Source of the DNA: Raskinella chloraquaticus (SeqCode)
GTDB lineage: Bacteria > Pseudomonadota > Alphaproteobacteria > Rhizobiales > UBA4765
Length of the DNA stretch: 64,000 bases
NCBI GenBank assembly: GCA_002365175.1
Contig: DEZK01000002.1
Coordinates: 170,328 to 234,327 of the forward strand
Direction of reading: 5' to 3'
Shown: positions 42,982 through 51,617 of the stretch, piece after piece
Numbering within the stretch: position 1 is the stretch's first letter
How the letters are laid out: each line of letters opens with the position of its first letter
Made by a program: the position numbers and the translations under genes
The notes under the pieces: model-generated
Seen by the model: only the letters and a program-made list of their open reading frames with translations
What the model was told of the DNA's origin: nothing
Database searches by the model: none

Positions 42982-45482
42982 CTTGTGGCATCCTCGACAA
43001 GCCGGGCGGCGGCCTGCCCGAGAACATCAGCGGCGGAGACGCCGGCAACGCTTTCGCGTCCGATATCAAGCAGGATCGGGACGGCCAAAGGCGACACCTG
43101 CGGCAGGATTTTAAGCACGATCCGTTCCCTCACCCGGGCCAGCATGTCGCCAAGCCGGCGAATGTCGAGGAGGCCGGTTGCCGCATCCGCGCGCGCGGCC
43201 TTCAGGAGGATGTGGTCGGGCTGGTGACTGCGCAGCACATCATAGATGAGGCCGGTTGAAATCGACATCTGCCGCCCCGTCTTTTCTTCCCCGATATGGC
43301 GGCGCTCGACCAGGCCCGAAATCATCGCGCAATGATGGAAGGTACGTCGCATCACACTCGATTCGTCAAGCCATGCGTCGAGATCATCCCCCAGCATGTC
43401 CTGATCAAAAAGTGTCGACAGCGACAGCCGTCCCGAACTCAGCTTATCGCCGACATCCCCCAGCATCCAGATCGCCAGAGCATAATCGCTGGCAACAAAG
43501 CCGAGCGGCCGGGCGCCTGCCCGCTCGAGCCGCCGCGTCAGCAGGACGCCAAGCGTCTGGTGCGCCAGTCGGCCTTCAAACGGATAACAGACGAGATAGT
43601 GGCGCGACTGTCTGGGAAAAATTTCGACCAGCAGATCGTCCTGTCCGGGCAGCACCGATTTGTCGCGTTGCAGCCCGAGCCATTCTTGCACTGGTTCTGG
43701 CAGGGCGGACCATGTGCCCGGATCGGCAACAAGTTTACGTACGCCGGCGGCAAGCGAGGTCGACAGGGGAAAACGCCCGCCGGCGTAGGTCGGAATTTTC
43801 GCATCAGGCGAGGCGCTGCGCGTCACCAGCGCCTCGCCTGCCGCCATGGCTTCGAAACGCAGGATTTCGCCGGCAAAAACAAACGTATCGCCGGCGACCA
43901 GCTGCTCGATGAAATATTCCTCGATATTGCCGAGCACCCGCCCGCCACGCGCTACCGACGTGCTAGCCTTGGCACGCCGCGCCAGCCGGCCGACAAGGCG
44001 CACCTTGATCGTGTCGCTCTCGATGATCGTGCCGACATTGAGACGATAGAGCTGGGCAAGGCGGGGATGCGTGAGGCGCAAACGCCCGTCAGGGAGTGCT
44101 TTGAGCCGGGCAAAGCGCTCATAACTCTTCAGTGCATAGCCACCGGTCGCCACAAAATCGACGAGGCGGTCGAAGTCCTGGCGCGGAAGCGCAGCATAGG
44201 GTGCTGCCGTCCGCACCTCCTTGTAGAGATCATCGGGGTGGAAGGGTCCGCCACAGGCAACACCCCAGATGTGCTGGGCCAGAACGTCAAGCCCGCCCTC
44301 GCGCGCCGTCGCCGCATCCTGCAAGCCCGCAGCAACAGCCTCCACCGCCGCCCGGCATTCCAGCACCTCGAAGCGGTTCGCCGGCACAAGCAACGCCTTG
44401 GATGGCTCGTCCAGCCGGTGATTGGCGCGGCCGATGCGCTGCGCCAGACGCGAGGCGCCCTTGGGCGCGCCGATGTGAATGACCAGATCAATGTCACCCC
44501 AGTCGATCCCCAGATCAAGCGTGGAGGTTGCAACGACAGCTTGCAGCCGGCCGGCCGCCATCGCCGCTTCGACGCGACGGCGCTGGCCGACATCGAGCGA
44601 GCCATGATGGAGCGCGATCGCCAGACTGTCCTCATTAAGCTCCCAAAGCCCTTGAAAAACCATCTCGGCCTGCGAGCGCGTGTTGACGAAGACAAGCGTC
44701 ATGCGGTGGGATTTGATGGCGTCATAAACGCCGTCATAGGCCCAGCGCGCGGTATGGCCTGACCAGGGCAGTCGGTTGAGGCTGTGCTCGTGAATGGTGA
44801 TCTTCGGCGGCGGGCCGCCGGAAAAGCGGAGGATGTCGGCTTGTGGCCGGCCTGACCCGCAACACGAAAGCCAGGCTTGCAAACTTTCCGGATCCGCGAC
44901 AGTTGCCGAGAGGCCGGCGACCGACACGTGCGGCGCGATGGTGCGCAGCCGTGCCAGATCAAGCGCCAGCAGATCGCCGCGCTTGTTGGGGGCCAGCGCA
45001 TGCACCTCGTCGAAGATCACGCGTTGCAGATCGGCAAACAGGAGTTGTGCTTCGCGCGATGCCAGCAGGAGCGCGACCTGTTCCGGTGTGGTGAGCAGAA
45101 TATCCGGCGGATTAATGCGTTGGCGCTGTCGCCGGGCGGCCGGCGTGTCGCCGGTTCGCGTCTCATGGGTGATGGCAAGGTTCATCTCGGCAATCGGCCG
45201 CTCAAGATTGCGTGAGACATCGACCGCCAGCGCTTTCAATGGAGAAACATAAAGCGTGTGCAGGCGCTTTGCCCGCTTGGGGCGTTCGGCAAGGTCAACC
45301 AGGCTTGGCAGAAACCCGGCAAGCGTCTTGCCGGCGCCGGTTGGTGCGATCAGCAGCGCGTCCCTGTGATGGCGCGCTTTGTCGATCATGGCGAGCTGGT
45401 GGGTACGCGGTTCCCAGCCGCGTTCTGCAAACCAGGTTTCAAAGGCTGGCGGCAACAGGGAAAGGGGTTTCGTCTTGCGCAC
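42978..45482 (-). CDS. Ligase-associated DNA damage response DEXH box helicase (Lhr type)
   Basis: The 834-residue superfamily 2 helicase has Walker A IAPTGAGKTLAGFLPS (about residue 44), the DEVH box in VIFDEVHALAPNKRGD, motif III GLSATVADPE, motif IV-V VVATSTLDLGIDWGDID and motif VI AQRIGRANHRLDE. The C-terminal half is the Lhr winged-helix and DUF4011-like portion typical of the ligase-associated subfamily. It is co-translated with pdeM. It probably unwinds damaged DNA; direction and substrate are not inferable here. Confidence 0.96.
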   Translation of the reverse strand: MRKTKPLSLLPPAFETWFAERGWEPRTHQLAMIDKARHHRDALLIAPTGAGKTLAGFLPSLVDLAERPKRAKRLHTLYVSPLKALAVDVSRNLERPIAEMNLAITHETRTGDTPAARRQRQRINPPDILLTTPEQVALLLASREAQLLFADLQRVIFDEVHALAPNKRGDLLALDLARLRTIAPHVSVAGLSATVADPESLQAWLSCCGSGRPQADILRFSGGPPPKITIHEHSLNRLPWSGHTARWAYDGVYDAIKSHRMTLVFVNTRSQAEMVFQGLWELNEDSLAIALHHGSLDVGQRRRVEAAMAAGRLQAVVATSTLDLGIDWGDIDLVIHIGAPKGASRLAQRIGRANHRLDEPSKALLVPANRFEVLECRAAVEAVAAGLQDAATAREGGLDVLAQHIWGVACGGPFHPDDLYKEVRTAAPYAALPRQDFDRLVDFVATGGYALKSYERFARLKALPDGRLRLTHPRLAQLYRLNVGTIIESDTIKVRLVGRLARRAKASTSVARGGRVLGNIEEYFIEQLVAGDTFVFAGEILRFEAMAAGEALVTRSASPDAKIPTYAGGRFPLSTSLAAGVRKLVADPGTWSALPEPVQEWLGLQRDKSVLPGQDDLLVEIFPRQSRHYLVCYPFEGRLAHQTLGVLLTRRLERAGARPLGFVASDYALAIWMLGDVGDKLSSGRLSLSTLFDQDMLGDDLDAWLDESSVMRRTFHHCAMISGLVERRHIGEEKTGRQMSISTGLIYDVLRSHQPDHILLKAARADAATGLLDIRRLGDMLARVRERIVLKILPQVSPLAVPILLDIGRESVAGVSAADVLGQAAARLVEDATR

Positions 45483-45488
45483 CTGGGT

Positions 45489-46421
45489 TCAGCTCTTCGC
45501 CCACACGCACAGTTCGCCCGGCACGTCGATGCCGCGATCCTGACGTGTAACTGCGGGGCTCGCGGCACGCACCGTGAAGCCCAGATGATGAGCCAGCTGC
45601 GCCAGATAGGTCGAGGCGTGGGCAAAGCGATAATCAGCGCCGAGGACCACACCGTCTCCCGCATGTGACTGAACCGTGAACGCAAGGACGCCGCCCGCCG
45701 CCAGACGATCGAAGATCGCCTGGAGTGTCGGGTAAAGCTCACCGAGATAGACGAAGACGTCGGCAGCGATCACGAGATCATATCCAGGTTGCAAGGACGA
45801 CGCGGCGGGCGTTTGCAGGAGCGCTGTGAGATCACCGGCAATCAATTGGCGATAAAGCCCGCTATCGCGTGCCCGGCGCAGCATCCCCGGTGACAGGTCG
45901 ATGCCATCGATGGCGGCGGCACGATCGGCGAAAGCGCGCGCGCCCAGCCCCGTGCCGCATCCAAGATCAAGCATCGCCGCGAAATGATGCCCGGGCAAGA
46001 CCGCCTCCACCGCCTCCACCAGCAGGGAAGGCGCCCGGTAATTGAGCGCCCCCACCAGACTGTCCTCAAACCGCGCGGCATAGCCATCAAACAGGGCCTG
46101 CACATGGGCCGGCGGCAGATGGTCAGGCGTCTCGCCCCTCAATACCGCCAGGCGGGCGCCCGCACCCAGATGATCGACGGGATCGCTGACAAGTGCAGCA
46201 CGCAGCGCCGCACACGCTTGTTCGATGTCCCCGCGCTTTGCCAATATCTCGCCCAGTGCGACATGGGCAGCCGCCCAGCCAGGGACAAGGTCGAGCGCCT
46301 GATGCAGCAGATCGCCGGCCCCTTGGTCATCGCCGCGCGCCATCAGCGCCAGCGCATAATCATAGCGCCGGTCGGCAAGAAGATTGCCGGACGACGAGTT
46401 GGGCGGGTAGACAGGGTTCAT
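45489..46421 (-). CDS. TPR-containing class I methyltransferase
   Basis: The 310-residue protein starts at ATG 46421 (MNPVYPPNSSSG); the frame upstream runs through a 15-bp tandem repeat and is not coding. Residues 15-100 form two or three tetratricopeptide repeats (YDYALALMARGDDQGAGDLLHQAL, AHVALGEILAKRGDIEQACAALRAAL). Residues 150-305 form a Rossmann methyltransferase with the SAM motif LDLGCGTGLGARAFAD and IDGIDLSPGML. The target may be a protein or small molecule. It lies 6 bp upstream of the helicase start on the same strand. Confidence 0.92.
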   Translation of the reverse strand: MNPVYPPNSSSGNLLADRRYDYALALMARGDDQGAGDLLHQALDLVPGWAAAHVALGEILAKRGDIEQACAALRAALVSDPVDHLGAGARLAVLRGETPDHLPPAHVQALFDGYAARFEDSLVGALNYRAPSLLVEAVEAVLPGHHFAAMLDLGCGTGLGARAFADRAAAIDGIDLSPGMLRRARDSGLYRQLIAGDLTALLQTPAASSLQPGYDLVIAADVFVYLGELYPTLQAIFDRLAAGGVLAFTVQSHAGDGVVLGADYRFAHASTYLAQLAHHLGFTVRAASPAVTRQDRGIDVPGELCVWAKS

Positions 46422-46458
46422 TGTGGTCTTGTAACCGATCAGGCGACGACGCCAAGCG

Positions 46459-46500
46459 CCTCTTGCCAAGCCCCCTCTTGCCAAGCCCCCTCTTGCCAAG
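46459..46500. repeat. 15-bp direct tandem repeat, about 2.8 copies
   Basis: The unit CCTCTTGCCAAGCCC occurs twice in full and a third time for 12 bases, without mismatches. It lies in the 125-bp divergent spacer between the methyltransferase (leftward) and DUF6460 (rightward) genes, so copy number could alter promoter spacing. A longer leftward frame would translate it as a repeated LARGG, which I regard as accidental. Confidence 0.9.
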
Positions 46501-46546
46501 CAGCGGGCACAACGCCACAACAGCGATGACAGCAAAGGAATAAGCC

Positions 46547-46816
46547 ATGTCGGGCACGAATGTGAATGGATTTCTGGGTGGCTCGCCTGTCCGCGTCATT
46601 GTGCAGCTTGTGGTGCTGTCGCTGATCGTCGGCTTCGTCCTCAGCTATTTTGATTTAACCCCGCTCGACCTTCTCGATGTGATCAAGCGCAATATCATTC
46701 GCTTGTGGCGTACCGGCTTTGATGCGCTGGGCGAAATCGGCAACTGGCTCCTCGTCGGTGCTGTCGTTGTGGTGCCGATTTTTCTTGTCACGAGACTGTT
46801 TGCCTCGCGTCGCTGA
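46547..46816 (+). CDS. DUF6460 family small membrane protein
   Basis: The 89-residue protein begins MSGTNVNGFLGGSPVRVIVQL, which matches the DUF6460 N-terminus, and has two transmembrane helices (about residues 16-35 and 64-84) separated by a loop with LTPLDLLDVIKRNIIRLWR. The function is unknown. An AAGGAA ribosome site precedes ATG 46547, and its TGA shares a base with the start of the MATE gene, so the two are co-translated. Confidence 0.9.
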   Translation: MSGTNVNGFLGGSPVRVIVQLVVLSLIVGFVLSYFDLTPLDLLDVIKRNIIRLWRTGFDALGEIGNWLLVGAVVVVPIFLVTRLFASRR

Positions 46817-48150
46817 TGGCGCCTGACCCGCGCCCGGTCGAGGTCAGCCACCGCCGGGTGCTGGCGCTGGCGATCCCGATGACACTTGCCCATCTGACGA
46901 CCCCGCTGGTGGGTTTCGTCGATCTCGCGGTGATTGGGCAACTGGGCGAGGCGCGGCTGATTGGCGCGGTGACGATTGGCGCCGTCCTGTTTGATTTTGT
47001 CTTCTGGCCCTTTGCCTTCCTGCGTATGGGGACAGCCGGGCTGACCGCGCAGGCGCTGGGAGCGGGCGATAGCGAAAGCCAGCGCATCATTCTGGTTCGT
47101 GCCCTGCTGCTCGGCCTCGTTTGCGCCTTTGCCCTGCTGCTCTTGTCGGTGTCGTTGCGCGAGGGTGGGCTTTGGCTCACCGGCGGCAGCCCAGATGTCC
47201 AGGAGGCAACCCGCGCCTATTTCTCCATCCGCGTCTGGTCGGCGCCCTTCGTCTTTGCCAATTACACGCTTCTGGGCTGGCTGATCGGCATGGGGCGGAC
47301 CGGGCTTGGCCTCATCACCCAGATCATACTCAATATCAGCAACGCCGCGGGTGCGGCGCTCCTCACGCTTCATTTTCATTTGGGCGTCGAGGGGCTAGCG
47401 CTCGCCGCTGTCCTCAGCGAAATCGTTGGTACGATGGCCTGCGCCTATTTTGTCGTCAGACTGGTTGACCGGCGCCACGCGCTCAACTGGAAAGCCGTTC
47501 TGGAGCCCTCCAGCCTCGTCGCCCTGATGGCGATCAACGGCGACATCATGCTGCGCTCGCTGCTGCTCCTGGGCGGGTTTCTGTTCTTTACCCGCCAGGG
47601 CGCGGCGCAGGGCGATGTGACGGTGGCGGCAAACGGCTTGCTGATGAACCTGTTCCTGATCGGCGCCTATACGCTCGATGGCTTTGCAACCGCCGCTGAA
47701 CAGCTTTGCGGCCAGGCGCTTGGCGCCCGCAACCTCGCCGCCTTCCGCGCCGCGACGACCCTGACCCGCTACTGGTCGCTTGGTTACGGTGTCCTCCTCG
47801 CTGTTGTTTTCTACCTTGCAGGGCCTGCGGTGATTGCGGCAATGACCGGCAATGAGGAGGTGCGGCTTGCCGCCGAAAGTGTGCTCCCCTTTGCCGCGTT
47901 GGCGCCGTTTGCCGGAGCATTGGCTTTCCAGCTCGACGGCGTTTTTATTGGTGCGACCTGGACGGCGGCGATGCGCAACATGATGGTGTTGAGCTTTGTC
48001 CTCTATATCGCCACCTTTGCGCTCATCGGCGGATGGCTCGGCAATGCCGGGCTGTGGCTGTCGCTGCTGGTCTTTCTGGGCGCCAGAGGGATCAGCCTGT
48101 TGTTTGCCTACCGGCGCGAATTCGCGCGCAGCTTCCACACCCTCGTGTGA
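46816..48150 (+). CDS. MATE family efflux transporter (DinF branch)
   Basis: The 444-residue twelve-helix transporter shows VLALAIPMTLAHLTTPLVGFVDLAVIGQLGE near the N-terminus and GTAGLTAQALGAGD, with the second-half LDGFATAAEQLCGQALGARN. That pattern is DinF-like and distinct from the MATE gene at 21988. DinF-type pumps are linked with oxidative stress and drug export, but no substrate can be assigned. It starts in the DUF6460 stop and ends 3 bp from the convergent pyrD. Confidence 0.95.
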   Translation: MAPDPRPVEVSHRRVLALAIPMTLAHLTTPLVGFVDLAVIGQLGEARLIGAVTIGAVLFDFVFWPFAFLRMGTAGLTAQALGAGDSESQRIILVRALLLGLVCAFALLLLSVSLREGGLWLTGGSPDVQEATRAYFSIRVWSAPFVFANYTLLGWLIGMGRTGLGLITQIILNISNAAGAALLTLHFHLGVEGLALAAVLSEIVGTMACAYFVVRLVDRRHALNWKAVLEPSSLVALMAINGDIMLRSLLLLGGFLFFTRQGAAQGDVTVAANGLLMNLFLIGAYTLDGFATAAEQLCGQALGARNLAAFRAATTLTRYWSLGYGVLLAVVFYLAGPAVIAAMTGNEEVRLAAESVLPFAALAPFAGALAFQLDGVFIGATWTAAMRNMMVLSFVLYIATFALIGGWLGNAGLWLSLLVFLGARGISLLFAYRREFARSFHTLV

Positions 48151-48153
48151 AGG

Positions 48154-49239
48154 CTACATTGGCTCGCTTGCCCATGTCGCTGCCTCACCTCCCACGGCGT
48201 CAGCAAGCGTTGTATATCCACCAGCTGACAGGCGCGCCGTCACATGCGCCTTCATCTCGTCAAGAAGCGGCAGACCGCGATAGACAAGCCCGGTGTAGAG
48301 CTGGACGAGGCTGGCGCCGGCGCGAATCTTCGTCCAGGCCGCCATGCCGCTATCAACTCCGCCGCAGCCGATCAGGGGGGTCTTGTCGCCAAGCCGCATG
48401 CGCGCATGGGCAAGCAGGCGGGTTGAGCGCGCGAACAGCGGGCGACCCGACAGGCCACCGCTCTCGCTGCCAAGCCGGCGCTCGGCAAGGCCAGGGCGCG
48501 CAATCGTCGTATTGCTCAGGACGACGCCATCAACCGCGCGCCGGCGGACCACCGCGACGATGCCGTCAAGTTCAGCCTCGCTGATATCAGGCGCGATCTT
48601 GAGGAGCACAGGGCGGGCCAGCGCCGCCGTGTGGCGGGCCTCCATGACGCGTGCCATCAGGTCATCAAGGGCTGCCTCAGCCTGCAGATCGCGCAGTCCC
48701 GGCGTATTGGGCGAGGAGACGTTGACCGTAAAATAGTCGATCGATGGCGCCAGACGATGCACCAGCCGCACGTAGTCAAGGGTGCGGTCGGTGCTGTCCT
48801 TGTTGGCGCCGAGATTAGCACCGATAATACCGCCCTGGCGCTTGAGGCGCGCCAACCGCGCGGCAACTGCCTCCATGCCCTCATTGTTGAAACCAAGGCG
48901 GTTGATGAGCGCGCCGTCAGCCGGCAGGCGAAAGACGCGCGGGCGTGGATTGCCGCTCTGCGGGCGTGGCGTGACGCCGCCGATCTCGACATGGCCAAAG
49001 CCAAGCGCCAGCAGCGGGCGCGGCACTTCGGCATTCTTGTCAAACCCGGCCGCAACGCCAAAAGGATTGGCGAAGGAAAGGCCGAGGAGCGAAACAGCAA
49101 GCCGTGGATCATCCTTGACAGGGCAGGCAAGCGGCAGGGCTTTCAACGCCTCAAGCGACAGGCGATGGGCGGTCTCGGCTTCAAAAAGATGAAGGGCCGG
49201 CAAGGAAAGGGACGACATCGCCGAGAGAAAGCGTTTCAC
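48154..49239 (-). CDS. pyrD: Quinone-dependent dihydroorotate dehydrogenase (class 2)
   Basis: The 361-residue membrane-associated flavoenzyme oxidises dihydroorotate to orotate and passes electrons to ubiquinone. The N-terminal amphipathic region (SLPALHLFEAETAHRLSLEALKA) is the class 2 membrane domain. FMN and substrate residues are visible in NPFGVAAGFDKNAE, FNNEGMEAVAARL and the catalytic serine segment VNVSSPNTPGLRDLQ. GGVDSGMAAWTKIRAGASLVQLYTGLVY ends the barrel. The start overlaps the DUF952 stop by 4 bp. Confidence 0.97.
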   Translation of the reverse strand: MKRFLSAMSSLSLPALHLFEAETAHRLSLEALKALPLACPVKDDPRLAVSLLGLSFANPFGVAAGFDKNAEVPRPLLALGFGHVEIGGVTPRPQSGNPRPRVFRLPADGALINRLGFNNEGMEAVAARLARLKRQGGIIGANLGANKDSTDRTLDYVRLVHRLAPSIDYFTVNVSSPNTPGLRDLQAEAALDDLMARVMEARHTAALARPVLLKIAPDISEAELDGIVAVVRRRAVDGVVLSNTTIARPGLAERRLGSESGGLSGRPLFARSTRLLAHARMRLGDKTPLIGCGGVDSGMAAWTKIRAGASLVQLYTGLVYRGLPLLDEMKAHVTARLSAGGYTTLADAVGGEAATWASEPM

Positions 49240-49595
49240 CGCACAGCCTCAAGGTCCGGCAACGCATGAGTTCCATCGCTGCGCAGCACCAGCGGCTTCA
49301 CCCACAGGACGGCTGCCATCGTCAAAGGCGCGTAGAGATGAGGGAACATGTCGCCGCCGCGTGAGGGTTCATAGACGAGCTTGTCGCCCAGCTCATCGGC
49401 GTCGACAGCTATCAGCACCAGCCCGTCGAGGCCGGCATAATGGCGCTCCAGCGTCTCGCGCAATTGCGTCGCCGTCGAGAAATGAATGTAGCCGTCGCGC
49501 AGATCAACGCCGGCCCCGTTGAAACGCCCCGCGACTTCGGCATTGGCCCATGCGCCAAGCGTCGTGATCTTGAAGATGATGGCCGCGCGCTGCAC
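49236..49595 (-). CDS. DUF952 family protein
   Basis: The 119-residue protein contains IFKITTLGAWANAEVAGRFNGAGVDLRDGYIHFSTATQL, the DUF952 signature, then LVLIAVDADELGDKLVYEPSRGGDMFPHLY. Members are small cytosolic proteins, structurally related to ADP-ribose-processing folds but without established activity. The gene is coupled to pyrD by a 4-bp overlap, a frequent arrangement in Rhizobiales. The 177 bp upstream hold the S24-regulator promoter region. Confidence 0.92.
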   Translation of the reverse strand: MQRAAIIFKITTLGAWANAEVAGRFNGAGVDLRDGYIHFSTATQLRETLERHYAGLDGLVLIAVDADELGDKLVYEPSRGGDMFPHLYAPLTMAAVLWVKPLVLRSDGTHALPDLEAVR

Positions 49596-49708
49596 CCTGT
49601 CGCTCCTTTTACCGTGTCGCCTTAGACCTGCCTTCGTCCTGATCGCAAGTCAAAGCTGGTTTGTCGCGCCGAATTCTCTGCCGGGCGGGTCTGGACGGGA
49701 GGTGTCAA

Positions 49709-49734
49709 AGAATTTATTCTCTATGTTCTAAGAA
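49709..49734. promoter_or_regulatory. Two adjacent AGAA/TTCT palindromes upstream of the S24 regulator
   Basis: AGAATTTATTCT (49709-49720) and TTCTAAGAA (49726-49734) are inverted repeats built of the same AGAA/TTCT half-sites, 5 bp apart. They lie in a locally AT-rich stretch 45-70 bp upstream of the start of the regulator, overlapping where its promoter should be. They are a natural candidate for its own operator. Regulator binding is inference from position. Confidence 0.5.
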
Positions 49735-49778
49735 AACTATCCTTTATCACGTAGCCGACGCGAAGCGAGGGCTTGGTA

Positions 49779-50414
49779 ATGATGTTGACGCATGGGCAGG
49801 TTTGGGCGGCGCTTGATGCGCTGGCTGATCGTCATCGGCTTTCGGCATCAGGGCTGGCGCGCAAGGCGGGGCTTGACGCCACGACGTTTAACCCCTCGAA
49901 ACGTGTGTCGATCGACGGGCGCGAGCGCTGGCCGTCAACGGAATCGCTTGCCAAGGTGATGCAGGCAACCGGTACGAGCCTTGAGGAATTCGTCGCCTTT
50001 GTCGAAGGCAGTTACGGCGTGCCCACACAACGGCCCTTGCCGCTGATTGGCTTTGCGCAGGCCGGCGCCGGCGGGTTTTTTGACGATGGCGGATTTCCGA
50101 CAGGGGGTGGCTGGGACGAGATCAACTTTCCAGCCTCCGTCCAGGGCACGGTCTATGCGCTGGAGATCACAGGTGATTCCATGTTGCCGCTCTACCGCGA
50201 TGGTGATCGCATCATCGTCGCGCCGGGTGAGCCGGTGCGCCGCGGTGACCGGGTCGTGGCCAAGACCAATGCGGGAGAAATCATGGCCAAGATCCTGCTG
50301 CGGCGCACCGCCAAGCTGGTCGAGCTTGCCTCCCTCAACCCCAGCCATCCGGTGCGCACGCTGGACGCGCAGGATGTCGAATGGATCGCCCGCATTCTGT
50401 GGGCCAGCCAGTAA
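49779..50414 (+). CDS. XRE-S24 (LexA/CI-like) self-cleaving-type transcriptional regulator
   Basis: The 211-residue protein has an N-terminal helix-turn-helix (about residues 5-70: LADRHRLSASGLARKAGLDATTFN, WPSTESLAKVMQATGTS) and a C-terminal S24 peptidase domain (about 85-205). The Ser134 of TGDSMLP and Lys171 of AGEIMAKIL are 37 residues apart, as in LexA and UmuD. An Ala-Gly pair at 94-97 (QAGAGG) is a possible cleavage site. Members are widespread in alphaproteobacteria and mostly uncharacterised. It resembles SOS-type repressors mechanistically, but the inducing signal is unknown. ATG 49779 or 49782 follow a GAGGG site. Confidence 0.93.
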   Translation: MMLTHGQVWAALDALADRHRLSASGLARKAGLDATTFNPSKRVSIDGRERWPSTESLAKVMQATGTSLEEFVAFVEGSYGVPTQRPLPLIGFAQAGAGGFFDDGGFPTGGGWDEINFPASVQGTVYALEITGDSMLPLYRDGDRIIVAPGEPVRRGDRVVAKTNAGEIMAKILLRRTAKLVELASLNPSHPVRTLDAQDVEWIARILWASQ

Positions 50415-50542
50415 CGCCACCGGCTCGAAGGGTGGCCATCGATCCGCCATGGCTTTCGTCCAGGGCTGTGATCGGCTAAGAGCGCCCCTCCGTCCCATCT
50501 CGTCGGTGGATGGAGCGATTAGGGTGGATGTGACGTGTCATC

Positions 50543-51610
50543 ATGAATGTCAGGCAGGCAGGGCTGGACGCCATACGCCCCAACACGCAGATGCGCCTCT
50601 TTGCGCGGGCTGACATCGAGCGCCTCGCGTTCTGGCCGCTGCTGATGGCCTTGCTCATTCATCTTGCCTTCTTTCTGCCGCTGCCTTTTCCTGCCGCAAG
50701 CCAGCGCACAAGCGTCCCGCCTGCTGAAGCGCTTGACGTCGATGTGATCGACAATAAATCACCCGCAAGCACCGACAAGGCGGAGAAGGACCAGGCCGAG
50801 CCGGTGACGCCTCCACCCGGCCCGCCCATCCCCGACGCTGCCCCCACACCCCCTCCGGCACCTGCGGCAGACCCGCCGATCGCGGAAAAAGGACCACCGC
50901 CGCCTGATCAGTTTCCTGCTGCCAGTGACAAGCCTGCCGATGCGGGCAAGGCCACGCCTGAAGCGGTCTCCCCGCCACAACCAGACCCCCCGGCGCAAGA
51001 ACCCGCCAAGGCGGACACGCCGCCGGCGGTGGCGCCTGCGCCGTCTCCTCTTCCTCTGCTGGAAAGCCAGGCGGGCGAAACGCCTGCAGCCGCAGCCCCA
51101 CAGCCTTTGCCGGCAAAGCCGGTTAAACCGGCGCCGAAAACCGAAGCTGTCAGGCCCGAACCTGTCAGGCCCGCACCACCCAAAGTTGAGCGCAACCAAA
51201 CCACCGCAAAGCCGCAACCGCCACGCCAGACGGCCGAGCAGCGGCACGAGGACAGCATCTCAACCGTGCCTGCCCCGCAACCATCGAGGCAGCCGCCGGC
51301 GCGCTCGCTTCAAGACGACCAGCCCTCGATCGGTTACATCCGCCAGGTGGCGGCGTTTCTCAACAGGGTCAAGACATACCCCGAGAAAGCCCGTGCTGCC
51401 GGTCAGCAGGGTGTCGTTGTCGTCCGCTTCACCATCTCGCGGGCCGGACAGGTTGGCTCCATCAATGTCCTGCGCTCGTCCGGCAGCGAGGCGCTGGACG
51501 AGGCAGGGCTGGCGCTCGTGCGTCGCGCCGCGCCCTTTCCCCCGCTGCCGGATGATTTTAGCGGTCCGCTGCTGACGTTGACGTTACCGCTCAGCTTTGG
51601 CCTGCGCTGA
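50543..51610 (+). CDS. TonB-family energy transducer
   Basis: The 355-residue protein has a cytosolic N-terminus, one transmembrane anchor (about residues 30-52), a long periplasmic linker rich in Pro, Ala and Lys (about 65-255), and a C-terminal TonB domain (about 265-355) with YIRQVAAFLNRVKTYPEKARAAGQQGVVVVRF and GSEALDEAGLALVRRAAPFPPLP. TonB transmits proton-motive force to outer-membrane receptors. No exbB, exbD or receptor gene is nearby, so its partner system must be encoded elsewhere. The start could be a few codons different. Confidence 0.93.
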   Translation: MNVRQAGLDAIRPNTQMRLFARADIERLAFWPLLMALLIHLAFFLPLPFPAASQRTSVPPAEALDVDVIDNKSPASTDKAEKDQAEPVTPPPGPPIPDAAPTPPPAPAADPPIAEKGPPPPDQFPAASDKPADAGKATPEAVSPPQPDPPAQEPAKADTPPAVAPAPSPLPLLESQAGETPAAAAPQPLPAKPVKPAPKTEAVRPEPVRPAPPKVERNQTTAKPQPPRQTAEQRHEDSISTVPAPQPSRQPPARSLQDDQPSIGYIRQVAAFLNRVKTYPEKARAAGQQGVVVVRFTISRAGQVGSINVLRSSGSEALDEAGLALVRRAAPFPPLPDDFSGPLLTLTLPLSFGLR

Positions 51611-51617
51611 CATTATG

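Noticed and set aside
46459..46500. Possible CRISPR-like array
   Set aside because: The copies are contiguous 15-bp units without spacers, and no cas gene is present.
46422..46535. Upstream extension of the methyltransferase translating the tandem repeat as LARGG units
   Set aside because: The family N-terminus begins at MNPVYPP, and the repeat sits in a divergent promoter spacer.
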